DNA of 64,000 nt, from contig NC_133169.1 in the NCBI RefSeq assembly GCF_040802235.1, positions 42,353,034-42,417,033 of the forward strand, written 5' to 3'. The DNA is from Manis javanica (lineage: Eukaryota > Chordata > Mammalia > Pholidota > Manidae). Position 1 is the first letter of the stretch, and each line of letters begins with the position of its first letter. A program made the translations under genes and the position numbers. Positions 44,601 to 57,795 of this stretch are shown in pieces. A model generated the notes under the pieces. That model saw only the letters and a list, made by a program, of their open reading frames with translations, searched no databases and was not told the DNA's origin.

Positions 44601-46255
44601 AATGTCTTTCAGACTAAGGATTACGATTTCTAGTGTTCTTTGTGCTTAGATGGATCAATCTTAGAAAAAGTTTAAATTCAAGCAATATGGCAAATTTGAT
44701 ATATTCCATGTAATAATTACAAGCAAGGTACAAAACTGACCACTACATTCCTAGTTGTAATAAGATAATATTTCTATATTGTAATATCAACAGCTTTTAC
44801 AAGCCTATGATTTAAATGTTCAGAAGTTGTTTCTTAACTATGATTATACATTCATCTCTTGGTTGCTGTACCTGTTTGTCTAGATTTGTACCCCAAAGAT
44901 GGAACATAAAAGTCATAATTCTTATTTAAAATATAATAGTAATTAACAAAATATAAGTAACAATTTTCATTGTTAATATAACTATTGAAGTAAATATTCA
45001 TAAAAGAGCATAGAAACATAGCTTATGGAATTTTCCTCACTTCTTTTAATATATACCTTAGCTTACTCTTAAAAAATTAATATCCTTTTTTGGTATATGG
45101 TTTCATGAATTTTATTGCTTGTTTAGATTCTTGTAACCACCGCTACAATCAGAAACATAATTGTTTCCCCCAATCTCTCTGGTGTTCCTTGGTAGCCACA
45201 CCCTCGCTCAATCCCTAGTCCCTGGCAACTACCTGTTTCTTCATCATAATAGTTTTGCCATGTGGAGAATTCATGTACATAGGGCCAACAGTACATAACT
45301 TTTGAGACTGCTTGTTTCACTCAGCATAATTCTTTTGGTTTCACCCAAGTTGTTGCACAAAGCTGCAGCACATTTTTAATACTAAGCAGTCATCTTTTTG
45401 ATGGGTGTATCACAGGTTGGTAATATCCAACCCTCCCTGAAGGTGATTCGGATTGTGTCCTGATTTTCATGATCCTGAATAAGGTGACTATAAATATTCA
45501 GATATAGATTTTAATTCAAACATAATTTTCAATTTCTCTCAAAAACCCAGGGGTGTGACTTCTGGGTCATGAGTATATGTTTAACTACATTAGAAACTGG
45601 TCAACATTTTCAGATAATTGCAGGATTTTACGTTACCGCCAGCAGTGGGTAAGAATTCCAGGAGATATACATCCTCACATCATTAGGCATTGTCCATATA
45701 TTTTATTTTAATCATGGTGTCATGTTACCTAAAATGTGCATTTCAATAATGTATATTGATATTGAACATCTTCATGTGCAATTTACCATTCATGTATCAT
45801 GTTAGTCAAGTGACTGTCCATTTTTTGTGTCATTTATTTTATATTTCTTGAATACTGGGTGCTTTTATATATTTTTAATAAATTTTTTTTTTATTAAATG
45901 GTCATTGTCAGAGTATGATTTGCAAATATATTCATCCACTACATCCTAAAGTGTCATGGTCTTATCATTCTTTTCATTGATCTGTTTATTTACTTATATT
46001 GATTTTAATATTTTTAGATCCATTTTAGGTTTACAGAAAAATTGAGGACAGATTTCCCACAAACTAACCACAGACATGCATGGCCTCCCACCTTCCAAAA
46101 GACATCTTGGTTTTTTTCAAGTTTGACACTAATGATCAAAGCTGTGTAACTATGTGTGTCAGGGTTTGTGTTCACATAAGTTTTCAGCTCTTTTGGAAAA
46201 TACTAATAAGAATGATTGCCGTATCATATGGTTAAGAGTGTGTTAAGTATTTTTT
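44600..46255 (-). mobile_element. Old L1 sequence, antisense, plus unassigned AT-rich DNA
   Basis: From about 45060 to 46250 the plus strand resembles antisense L1 ORF2-end and 3' UTR sequence ('ttgtttcactcagcataat', 'gggtgtgacttctgggtcat', 'ccgccagcagtgggtaagaa'). It is too decayed for continuous frames. Nothing is recognised in 44600-45060. Confidence 0.62.
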
Positions 46256-46257
46256 AG

Positions 46258-46525
46258 AAATGCCCTCCGGCCGCCTTGCCGTCTCCTGCCCCGCCCCGCC
46301 CACCCCATCATCCCCCGAAGTCCCGCCCCCACCGCAGCACCGCCTACCAGGTGGCTGCCTCGCCGTCTCCCGTCCCAGCCTCCGCACCGGCCCGCAGCCC
46401 CGCCCCCTCGGCAGCCCAGCTGACAGTCTGGCCGCCTCACTGTCTTCCGCCCCAGCCTCTCCTACGGCCGGAATCCCCGCCCCGGCCGCGAGCGTCAACA
46501 CTTCGCTGCCAGAAGCCCATCAACT
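46258..46525. repeat. GC-rich minisatellite, three units
   Basis: Units of about 83, 76 and 75 bp begin near 46269, 46352 and 46428. Each has a 'cgcctcgccgtctcccg' type start and a CCGCCCC-rich end. The last is followed by GCGTCAACACTTCGCTGCC, shared with the single unit at 16020-16127. It sits exactly at the left edge of block B. Long frames here come from the base composition. The family is unknown. Confidence 0.78.
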
Positions 46526-49500
46526 TTTCTCACCACCCCTCCCACTCCCTGATTTCATTTGTATGTACACGAAAACAAACAATAAAAAACAAATACATGA
46601 TAAATCATTTAATAACTGATAGCAACTAGCAGACATGTAATAAGGGAATAATTAACTACTTTCATCCTGTGTGTAGAAGAATGAATTGTATGTCTCCTTC
46701 TTAGAAACATTTTATCTGTTGAGGAGAATACAGAAATGCTTTTATAACTGAATCATAATCATTTAACAATAAATTTTAATAGGTATTTTCCAGAATTAAT
46801 ATAGTTTCATAAATTTACATACCCTGCAAAGTATAAATAGACTTATAAACACAGGGAACAGACTGGTGATTACCACTGAGATGTGACAAATAGGTGTATA
46901 GGATAGAGTTACAAACTTCAATTTATTAAAAAATTTATTCACAGGGAGGAAAGTGCAGCATAAATAATAGAGCTAAAAATAGTTATATATTTTTATTTAT
47001 ATAATAACTAACTTATCATGGTGATTATTTGGTAATTGTGCAATTGTTGAATCACTTTTTTATTTATCTGAAGTCAACATATTGTATCTCATTGATATTT
47101 CAATAGAATTTTTTGATGAATAAAGGAAGAATAAAATGTTTGACAGTGTCTAAATGCAAATATAATACATGAGATTCAATTCCCATTTTCCTTAAAACAA
47201 ACATTTTAATGTGTTATTAATAATAGAAGCTCTTGGTGGTAATAAATCCTTTACTTTTTTAATTACATTTGTATGTATTCTAAAAATCATAATCAATTTG
47301 TTCAAAACTATTTATAAAACAACTTAACTGAAAGTCTAAAATCAATACTTCTATGGATGTTTCTGTCACATTGAAAATCATAATTTTTCAGTATCAGATA
47401 CGGATGACAGAGAAACAGGAAGATGATTAGATTAGATATATAAATTTTCAGTAATTGCAGCTCCACATTTAGTTTGTCTACCAGAAATTGTTAATGTTAT
47501 ATTTCTCAGATAGAGTGCATAGTATAAATAATACAGATCATATATAATGATATATTTCTACAAATGGAATGAAATTATTTTCTATCAGCTTTCTTTAATG
47601 CAACACTTCATTATACATTTCTTTTATTTCTTTTCTTCCTGCCTTCCTTCTGTCCTTCCATCTGTCTGTCTTTTGAAAGCCGCAGAACTCATTTTGGTTG
47701 GCAAAGTTTTTTCTTTAATTATACAATTTCTGATATATTTCAAAAAACTAATAAACTCTTGAATATCTACCTGAGGTTTACTGCCCTTTAACTTTATTTA
47801 ATTGAAATATAATTAATGTACAATATATATTGGTCTCAGTGTCCAGCATAGTATTTTGACAATTATATACTTTGCTAATACTCACCATGATAAATGTAGA
47901 CACTATCTGTCATACAAATATTCCACAATAATTTTTACTATATTCCCGATGCTATACTATCATCCACATGGCTAATTTATTCTGTAGTTGGAAGCCTGCA
48001 CCTCTTTTTTCCCTTCACCCACTTTAACTACCCTCCCATCCTGCTTCCCCATGTGATATTTAACAGAGAAACACCATGTTACTTGTGGGATAATTTTACT
48101 CTTTCCTCAATTCACAGCAGGTCTGTGTCATGCTTCGGAGGAAAAGATGTATTTTAATGATGTTAAAGTCATGAAATTTAGGAAAGAAAATGATTATAGT
48201 AAGCACAAACTATTTGGATATCATTATTCAAACAGCAGGTATGAATCACAGAAGTTAATTAAAATGATTGAAACTAAGACATGCACCTTCTCAAATATCA
48301 ATGTTCTACAGATCTGTACAGTTTCAGTTCTTTATGTCTTTAAACATTCATTTTTTAAAAATACTTTAGTAAATTTGGGAAATTTCAAAACATGCTTTCT
48401 ATTATAAGAAATATTGATATCATGAGCATTAGTTATTAAGTTCTATATAAAATGCTCATTTTCTTTAAATCCACACTTACTGATTTGACTCTTGGTTTAA
48501 AAATGATTAGAAATAAGTCAAAACATTCTCATAAATACATAAGGTAGTTCTACATCAGTTTACACAATCAATATAAATCCTTTCAAACAATATATTTCTC
48601 TAAACTTTGTACTTTGTTGTTTAAATTTTAAATCAAACTTAAATTTTTGGCATGTAGTATACAGAATTTGTTCATTTGGGAAGAAAATTTGTATTCATAC
48701 TAACAATACCCTTTTTAAAAATCAAACATAAGGAAATCCTAGGTATTTGCCATCTCATTAAAAAGATAAGGATGATACTATTCTTGGTAATATATTGAAG
48801 AAGTTCTATAACCCTCCTTATTAACCCAAGAGTAATGGCACATATATTAAAGAATCAGAACAATTGAGTGATTGCTTCTTTCTGGGATTAATTGGTGTAA
48901 CTGTAAGCACTATGAGTATCTGAAGAATACATGTTGAGCTTTTTCTTTTCTTTTTTTCGTAAACAGTCCAACATAATGAGAGGCAGAGAAAAGAATATAT
49001 TGTAAAGGCTACACTTCTCTTGGAAATTATCCAGAAAACAAGCTTTTGTATTATTTTATAACTTACCCTTTTGCATATGGTCAAACCTAAACGGAACATA
49101 TATGAAGTTTTTTTCTAAAGCAAATAGTTACTTCAAGGATCTGCTATATAGAGAAAAAAGCATTAGTTACTCAAGCAAACTAATCTGATAAATCTTGAAA
49201 CATAAGTTAATAAAAATTTTATAATTACTTTGTCAATAGAAAAGATAATTACATTTTATATTTCCTTATAAATAGGATAATATTTTTATGAAAATTTTAT
49301 TTCTAAAGAAGTTCACAGTCTTCCTTTTTAAAAACTCATTGGATTGATTGCTAATAATGTAAATTAATCAAAATGTCTTCCTTTTACTATTTGTTATAAT
49401 ATAATTTATCTGCTTGTGACATCCTTCCTTTCTGTGAGGTGTCATGGACCAATTTTCTAAGGAACATACTTCAGACCTATGGGTCAGAAATATGCATTTA

Positions 49501-50455
49501 ATACAGCAGAATTTTACATACAGAGATTTTTGGGTACATACCTGTGTGGGAATGTACAACATTTAGGGCTGAAACTTAGTAATTTCAGTCATTAATTTGA
49601 ACACACTATAAAATTTTAATTTCCTCCCTTTATCTTATCCATATAATAGTCAATTTTAACTATATCTCAAATGCATACAGTTTTATACCATATTCAATCT
49701 TTATAAACACCCACTTACTTATTTTAGCTTTAAAAGTCCAGTAAATGACACACACATTTATAGCCTTTTAAGTTTCAGGGTACTCATTTCCAATAAAAAA
49801 AAAATTCAATAAAAGAAAACAAAATGGTCTAACCAAGAAAAGAAGCATAAAATTAAAACTGAAAACTCATGTATATATAGCGTGAATGTTGTAATTTATT
49901 CTATAGTTGATGTTATAGCCCCTTTTCTCTTAGGGGGTATCAACAATAATAAGGATTCTAGGGGGAATATTCTTGTCATCTTCATAAATATACATTACTA
50001 TTAACCTAGTAACAGGTACTCATTAATAAAAAGAAGCACTTATTTTATATTTAATCAAAATAATGTAAATTTTTTTAAAAGCTACATTATAGAAGAGTGA
50101 AAATTTTGTTGTAACTGTCTATGGTAAAATTAAACAAAGAATGATCAAGAATTAAATATAGAGACAGAAGTAAAGAGTAAAATAGTGTAACCCTATTTCT
50201 GTAATTGGCTATATCATTCTTTCAAAGTATGATTATACCACTCTCTTGTAAACATTTGCATTTTTCATGCTAGAGAAGTAAACTTTAGCACAATCTTTAT
50301 GTATTATTACGTGTTTCTATTGCTAAGACTATCCAAAAGGAAAGTTTTTGTTACAACTCTTCAGGTTCAAATTGATGCAATTTCAAACTTATTTCCACCT
50401 ATAATTGTGAACTTGTTCTCTAGCAGAATAATGGATTCATGTAAAATTAAGTTTA
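46525..50455. repeat. Duplicated OR block, copy B (truncated, no OR)
   Basis: Collinear with 29505-31394 plus 40387-42470 of copy A and with 58490-62490 of copy C. The OR pseudogene and the part left of it are absent. The left end abuts the GC-rich minisatellite. The right end breaks into unrelated sequence at about 50455. It contains the same L1 3' UTR pieces as the other copies and lacks the big L1. Confidence 0.88.
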
Positions 50456-51030
50456 TACTCTTTTCCAAATTTATGACGTTTTCAGCTATAATTTCTTTTA
50501 AAGCATTTTCTTCTTGAGCTCTTTATCCTTCCTCATGTGATTTCAGGAATATGACTGGCAGATTTATTTCTTTGCTCTTTTCTCCAAACTTCTGAAATTT
50601 ACTAATTTCATTCTCTGATACTTGATGTCAATGATGTTCATTTTGAGTATTTCTAGTTACCTATCTTATAGATTCCTGTTTATTTCCTCTATGATCTTCA
50701 TGTTCAAGCCCATTAATATGTCTTTAAGACTGAAATTTCTACTCATATTCTTTCTTTTAAAAATTTGTCTAATTCTTTATGTTCTACATACATTTAGATA
50801 TGATGAGATTTGCTCAAGTGCATAATTTTCATAATAATTGCTTTAAAGTTTTTGGGAAAACAGTCCAGTAGGAGCCATCTCAGCATCAATATCCTGTGGT
50901 TGCTTTGTTTTCATGAAATTGAGGATTTCTGGTTCCTTTATGTACCAAATGATTTGGGATTTTACCCTACACATTTCTTTGTAGTTTGTAAAGAATCTAC
51001 AGGTCTCATTTAATCCTATAATGTTGAATT
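50455..51030 (-). mobile_element. Probable old L1 ORF1-region fragment, antisense
   Basis: The plus strand looks like antisense L1 5' and ORF1 sequence ('ttatgttctacatacat' and neighbouring T-rich text). The match is weak and based on general appearance. No frame survives. Confidence 0.35.
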
Positions 51031-52628
51031 TCTTTTCTTAGCAGAAATCATCCTATATGAGTTTATTGGAAGATTCCATCTGCCACTTCTGTGCTGTGGT
51101 TTTATTGCCCCCTCATTTCCAGCATTTGCGATGCTATTTGGATCTGTCCCCATGTGTACAATCCAGTGAGATTTTCATAAATCTACAAGTCAGGTTCAGC
51201 GCTCAAAGTCCTCACTGTCCTCTCTGGGATCGGATGACTGCCTGCACAGTTTCATGGCATCACTCAACTGAGGCTTACCGGCTCCACCACCTTTCTGGAG
51301 ACTTTGATGCCCTTGGATTGCCATTTTCTGCCTCATGCTCAAAGGCTGAGGTTTAGCTATCCTATTCTGCCATGTATTCTCTGCTAATCCATGATCTCTG
51401 TGACAAAACTGAAGAGCAAGAAAAACTCATGAGGGTTTTCCACCACCTTTTGAGAACACAGTGTCTCTGGTGAAGAATAAGCTCCCCGAAAGCCCCTGCT
51501 CTTCAGTGCGCCGCCGCTACAGTTACCGTCGTGCAGATGTGCAGTGGAAGAGGATGGCGCAGGAGGACCAAGAAAACTACAAGGGGAGATTCCACAATAT
51601 TTGGGCATGAGGAGTTGCCTTGCCTAGTTCTTGAGGGAGGTCTACAAGATTACATTAGATATGTCTCTGTAAACATCCTGGCACCCATTTCCCATTTTGG
51701 ATCAATAACTTGCATCAGGTCCAGAGAAAGATGGAGGAAATTTTGAAAATTTACTGCTAGTTCACTGGTGGTTCAATTTCTGCTCTTTTCACATTTGTCC
51801 CTCGACTGATTACTTTCCAGAATCATGACACATCTCCTCTATTCATTCTTTACTCACACAAGGCTGCATCCATTCTGAGAGACAGTGTGGAATGTGCTTG
51901 CACTGTTGTAACTCTTACTGTAACCCCATCATTCCCTGTGAAATGGTACAGGTGAAGTAGAATGCACCTGAACTGTGATACAGGATTCTTCTGGCTACTG
52001 CTCTTCTAAGAAGAGCATACTTATCCCTACCGTCAGATAAGAATGTCCTGGAAACAGGTGAACAGTCTGACACTGGTACTCATACCTTTGAGACTTTTGT
52101 CAAAACTAGGAAGGCCAGTTGTCCAGGTATTGTATGACAACATTGTGTTAACAGTGACTTCTTTCTACCTGGGTACACCTCATGGTTAGGTATCCTGTCC
52201 TGTCACCTGCAATAATTAATCCTGGCCATCATGGAAACTGGCAGTGTATGGATGGAGTACAGAAAATTCATATGCTTACTTTAGACCTTGGCATACCATA
52301 GTAAAGATGTGGAATATGATATCCAGAATGGCAACCTGGGTCACTACATGCTCAATAGTTAAGATTGGAGCTCCAATATCACGTACATAATTTTTGTCCA
52401 TGTGGGTGATATCAACAGTCTATTGAAAGGTGTGATAAATCTCAGGAGCCATAGGAGAAATATAGAAACAAATCCTTCAGACTTAACTCTTCTTTGTGTC
52501 ATATGTGAACAAAAATGGTATAACAATTACCTTTTATATCATTTGATTTATCCTCATGCATGAACTGTGCAGAGGATGGTTATATTTTCCACACTTTTTA
52601 ATAACAAAATTCCATTCAAGTAAAGTTC
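51030..52628. other. Unassigned region between blocks B and C
   Basis: No gene recognised. A CpG-containing patch at 51480-51580 stands out from the surroundings. Open frames on both strands at 51057-51356 and 51384-51608 lack family features. Confidence 0.45.
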
Positions 52629-52954
52629 TGTATCTCCTTGGGGAAAATCTGTACCCAACCCCGGGGTAAATTACCTTTGAAACTGAAATTAGTCATAGGG
52701 AGAAATAAAGTGGGAGAAACCCATTTACTGCCAGAAGCAGTCATCAACTTCTGCTCACCTGTGTCTCCCTTGACCCTACTGCAGAAAGGGACACCACCCA
52801 AACCTCTCCAGTCCAGATATGCCCTCGCTCCCCCTTGTAATTTCCTTTTGATATGGAGAAGGACTACTTCTCTCCACCTCTTGGAACACCTATTGATATG
52901 GAGATGCACTAAGGCCAGGTGAGAGACTCTGGAAATATTGCAGTTTTACTCCCA
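52629..52954 (-). repeat. Second copy of the 43188 LTR family, minus strand
   Basis: On the minus strand it begins TGGGAGTAAAACTGC and ends GAGATACA, and follows the LTR at 43188-43836 (minus its nested insertion) throughout. Both include a 'tttctcccactttatttctcc' type stretch. The length is 326 bp. Flanks AGTTC (52624-52628) and AGTGC (52955-52959) fit a 5-bp target duplication with one change. A solo LTR. Confidence 0.85.
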
Positions 52955-52959
52955 AGTGC

Positions 52960-54490
52960 CTAAACACAATGAGTAATTCTTAATAAAAATTTTATACCAA
53001 TCTCAAATTGGGTTGTTAGTTATATGTCTATTGTGTTAATTGCTGTATGTTATTGCCCTGTATGAATAAGCCAAAGTACATTTCTCCATTCTGATGTTGA
53101 TGAACATTGGCAATGTTTACCATCTTCCCTTTACAAGTGATGCTGTTTCTGCACATCCTTGGGAATGCATTTTTAACCCATACAGGGGTAATACAGTTGA
53201 GTAAATACAGGGAGTGGAATTGCTGATTTGTGGGTAGGCATATATTGAAAGTTAGTAGTTACTAACATAGTATATGCAAGGTTAGTTTTCTTCACATCCT
53301 TCACACTATCTAACATTGTCATTAAATTGGGCATTTCTGTTGGAATTTCTGAAATTCCTTGAGATATAATTATGGTCAAGACTGAAGTTGAGTTGCTGGC
53401 CCCTTGTCTACATCTATGTATGTTCACCATTCTGTTATAAGATGTTGACCTCTTATTATATTCCTAGTGAGTATCATTCTGACAGTTGCATCTGATCCTA
53501 AAAACATTCTTGTCCAATTATTTGCAAAAAATGGAGACTCAATAGCCCTAGGAAAAGATTTCTCTCAATGAAAAATAGGGTTGATACTGAGTATGCCATT
53601 TTCTTGCTCCTGGGTAAAGGAATTGAGGGACTTGTGGGTGTTCCCCGAAATCAGCAATGAGACTGAGTCTAAGTGGATAACAGGAATTTTCTCACTATTG
53701 AATTCATGTTTGTCTTCTTTCCTCAGTCAGTTCCCTACTCCACTGTATGTGCTTCCTTAGATCGGTTTCAGTGTAAATACTGACAGACTGAAAGTCTCAG
53801 ATTTCTGTTCCTGGGGAGACACAAAATAGGACAACTTATCTTTCTATGTGTTTTTTAACATCTTTTTGACATCCATATTAAAATTTATACTGTGTACTTT
53901 TCTCCTAGGTTTTCTGTAACTTCTAATTGAATTCTAGGAATAACACATACATTTTAGAAATTCATCCTGTACCAGATTTGTGTTCTAATAATATACCTCA
54001 CCTCTGCTCTGTCTTCCTCTTTTATATTATACCCCAATTATGTAGTGTATTGAACAGTCACTTTACTTTTAATATAGTTAATATTGTGGATGTTTTCCTT
54101 TATACTTGATGGTATTTGTGAAGCATCTTCCTATCCTAAACTCATAAAAAACATTTTTCAAAATGTCCATTAGCCCTTCACATTTAGATCGACAATCCAG
54201 TAGGAATATTTTGGTAGGATTATCAGCTTTTCTATTTCTCATACTATAACCTCAGCTATGTTGGTGCCACTGCTGATTGCAGCTCATTTGATTAATTTCA
54301 TCAGATTCTTTCAAATACACTTACAAATTCTTATTTCTTTTTTCATTTCACCCAAAACTGTTAATTTTTACCAATAATGCTACTTTAAAAGAAGTGTTAA
54401 AGTAGATTATTTATATTTTTCATTTTCATATGAGCTAAATTCATAATTAAACTGTACTTTTAAGCAGTTTAAGGCAATTGTCATGCACAC
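52960..54490. other. Old antisense L1 piece and unassigned AT-rich DNA
   Basis: About 53050-53450 looks like decayed antisense L1 ORF2-end sequence ('ggagtggaattgctgatttg', 'cctacatctatg' and similar). Nothing is recognised in 53460-54490. Confidence 0.5.
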
Positions 54491-54499
54491 TGAGAAGTG

Positions 54500-54790
54500 A
54501 CTGTTGTTTACAATGGATGAAGGGTTGTGATGGGTGAGTGAAAAAGGTGAAGGGGATAGAGAGCTGCAAAATCTCAAGTCTGATTTAAATTAGTCACATG
54601 GATGATGGTACAGCATGCAGAAAATAGTATTTCTGTAACATCTATATTGAAAGACAGTAACTACATTAGTTGGGTGAACATTTAAAAATGTATATAAATA
54701 TGGAGTCACCATGTCATATACTTGAAAGCAACATGATATTGTATGCCAACTGTTCTTCAATAAAAGCACATATCAATTTTTTTTAAAAGA
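54500..54790 (+). mobile_element. L1 3' end, sense
   Basis: L1 3' UTR in sense: 'gatgatggtacagcatgcag', 'catatacttgaaagcaacat', 'gttcttcaataaaagc', then a T-rich and A-rich end. Not part of the A/B/C blocks. Confidence 0.75.
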
Positions 54791-54799
54791 AAAACTGTT

Positions 54800-55510
54800 G
54801 GAATCTTATTTCAAAACAGCGGTCTCTTCCAATTTTACTTGTATTTTTCTTTAATTTTACACTTATTCCTACAGCATCATAAAGGTGAAAAAGTTTGTCT
54901 GCCTGCACATTGGGTCTATCTTCTTTGCTGGCTTAATCTTTGGGTCACAAAGCTTCTGCTCAGAATTTCAGCCCTGCACATAGGCTTGCTCATGGCTACA
55001 GATGCACGTAAACAGCCCCTAAGCTGAACCTTGCCTACCTGTAGATACAGAAGGATGTACAAAAATGCTGCCTGGACTGTGGAATATGAATAGGAAAATC
55101 CATGGCAGGATGAGCAGCAGGTCACTAAGCAGTGTGTCCACATAAGGACTGAGGAATGAAGACCAACAGTCCCAATTTTTTCAAGGTCTCCAAAAGCAAG
55201 CAAAATGAAATAAGTCATAGTGGAAACATTCTTCTTTGGTTCACTGCCATCTGTGAACAGAGTGAAACATTTATTGTAGAATGAGATAATTTTAAAACTT
55301 CATTTCTATTTTCTCATGATAAGACTCTTCAATTATGTTGGTGCCATTTCTGGTTGCAGTTCATTTGATTAATTTCAACATAGGTAGGACTATTACCTTA
55401 TGCATGGAACTCCAAGATGGTCTTCCCCAAAGAGTTATCCCAAAATAAAGTTGGCATCCCAGAGGATAGAATTATCACCTCATTTTTGAATCTGCATGTC
55501 CTTTTTGCTA
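54800..55510. other. Unassigned, with a 45-bp duplicate
   Basis: No gene recognised. A 100-codon minus-strand frame at 54916-55218 has only faint resemblance to an OR and was not accepted. About 45 bp at 55335-55380 resemble 54255-54300. Confidence 0.45.
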
Positions 55511-55519
55511 GAAGACAAG

Positions 55520-56025
55520 CAAGTTTGTTGGGAGATGCTGAAGGCAAGCTATCTATAGATTCAATGCAATTCTTATGAAAATTCCAGTGACAGTTTACAT
55601 AGAAATGGAAATGAAATCTCTCCTTACCTTATGGAATAAAAATGAACCTTACATTTCAAGAATAACTGAGAAAAGATCAAAGTTGACATCACTCATCTTC
55701 ACCTCAGACTATATTACAGAGCTATATTGTTCAAAACAGTATGGTACAAGTTTATAAAAATTTATAACAGAAATATAGAACAAGGAAATAGAATTAAGAT
55801 CCCACATAGAAACATACATGTATTAACAGCTAATATCTGATAAAGAAACCAAAAAATACAATGGAGAAAGGATAGTGTTGTAGAGTTGATGGATGTGTTA
55901 ACCAACCTTATGGTGGCAAATACTTCACAGGATATATATATATATATAAAACTATCACTTTTGTACACCTAAATCTCACACAATGTTATGTCCACTATAT
56001 CGCAATAATGCCAGATAAAATATTA
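55520..56025 (+). mobile_element. L1 ORF2 fragment joined to L1 3' end
   Basis: 55550-55760 reads as decayed ORF2 in sense ('gattcaatgcaattcttatg', through 'gttcaaaacagtatggtaca'). After about 55870 it jumps to L1 3' UTR ('gttgatggatgtgttaac' to 'caatgttatgtcc'). An internal deletion lies between. A short TA run is at 55930-55947. Confidence 0.75.
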
Positions 56026-56858
56026 CTATAAATTATGTCTGTCCATTTCTCCACAATAGTACCTGTATCTAAATGAGAGACTAATTTATGACATTTTATT
56101 CTGTGTAAGTAGGGGAAATTGATACCAGCAATACAGAGCAACCAAAAAGGTGTGTATGGGGTGTGTCTGTGTGTTAAAAGATGATGCTTTCAGTTTTGAT
56201 CATGTTGAAGCTATGATAACTGTAATACATTGAACTGAGCTAGATTTCTGAACCAGTGATAAAGTGAGTCTTCTCTTTGGAGAGACAGGTAGATCGGAGA
56301 AAGCACATATTCATAGGAAAAGGGAGAAAAGTATAGAAATCCTCAGTCAGTGGAAGGAATAATTGAAAGACAGCATGAGTGAAATGGTAATGTTATGGAG
56401 GCATAGACTAGGTAGTCAGTCTTATAAGGCAAAGAAGTAAAATCATGCTCTGTGAATAGACAATTAAATATGGATTTAAAAGTAGATATAAAAGAATACA
56501 GAGATTATATAGGTATGGGTATGTATACAGATATAGATACGAACATAAATGTAAAGTAACTTAAAAGATAGGCTCAGTCTATCATTTTATGTTAGTGTAG
56601 GTAGTGTTCTCTGTTACTCATGACAATGACTAATTTGGGAGGACAAATTTGAAGCACCCATTGGATTGAGATGCACATAAGCTTATACAGTTATGCATTC
56701 TTAGAGGTAGACTAAAATCATCTCTATGTTTGCATGCCTATAAATTTCAGTGTGCAAAAGTATGTATACTCTACATCAATTAACAATTATTTTCTATGAA
56801 TTCTCCTTATAAACATATTCTAGAATGAGTATTGAGTCATTCTGTTTTACTGTTACAC

Positions 56859-57795
56859 TCACTGTAAACATGCTTTATGAAATAAAACCCTGCTGAGTCC
56901 TCCTTTCACCTCTGGGTTCCTCAAGCTGAAGATTATGGGGTTTAACATTGGGGTAATAACCCCATAGAGCATGGCAGTGAGTCTGTCCCTGGCTGCAGAG
57001 TGTTGACTGGAGAATGGGTGAATGTAGGTAAATATTACTGTACTATAAAATAAACCACCAAGAGGTGGGAAGCAAATGTGGAGAAGGCTTTGTTCTTCCG
57101 TTCCACAGACTGGATCTTTAGGATGGTGGATATGTGTTCATGTAGGAGATGAAGGTAGTTAGGAAGGCAGCAATTCCAAAGATACCTGCTACCACTACAA
57201 TAAATATTTCTTCCATGTAGGTGGATGAACAGGAGAGGGTCACCACTGGGGGGATGTCACAGTAGTACTGGTTAACCAGATTGGACTTACAGAAAGACAG
57301 GCAGAAGGTGGACACTGTATGGAGGAGGCAATTGAGAAACCCTGCTGCTCAGGTCACAGCTGCCAGCTGGGCACAGCGAGCCTTGGTCATTTTGAGGGTG
57401 TAACGGAGGGGGAAGCAGATGGCCACATACCGGTCATAAGCCATGACAGCAAGAAGGAAGACCTCAGTCCTCGTCAGAGCCACCAAGAAATAAAGCTGCA
57501 AAGCACAGCCCAGGAAGGAAATTCTGTGATTCCCAGTCAACAGGTTGTCCAGCATCTTGGGGACAGTAGCTGATGGACAGAATATGTCTAAGAGGGACAG
57601 ATTGGCCAGGAAGTAATACATGGGTGTGCACAGCTTCTTCTCCGTCACGATGTCCAAGAGAATGGCCCCGTTTCCCACCAAGGTGACCTGGTAGATGACA
57701 GCAAAGACCACAAAGAGAGGATAGCGCACCTCAGGGAGGTCAGAGAGCCCCGGGAGGATAAAGTGAGTTCCGGGGGTGAGATTGTAGCCGTCCAT
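56859..57795 (-). pseudogene. Olfactory receptor pseudogene, class II (copy C)
   Basis: Sister of the OR at 27907-28823. The start is taken at the Met before DGYNLTPG at 57795. It keeps LVGNGAILL in TM1, HTPMYYFLANLS-type sequence (here CTPMYYFLANLS), an intact MAYDRYVAIC, the CDIPPVV-type extracellular loop, and PMLNPIIFSLRN at the end of TM7. Breaks: TGA at 57349-57351 replaces a Trp after TM3, one base is lost near 57133 before TM6, and four bases are missing near 57030 in TM6. None of these is shared with copy A. Intronless and non-functional. Confidence 0.95.

Noticed and set aside
54916-55218. Possible third OR remnant on the minus strand
   Set aside because: The ends faintly recall an OR start and a TM3 end, but none of the key motifs (GN, PMYxFL, MAYDRY) is readable and spacing is wrong.
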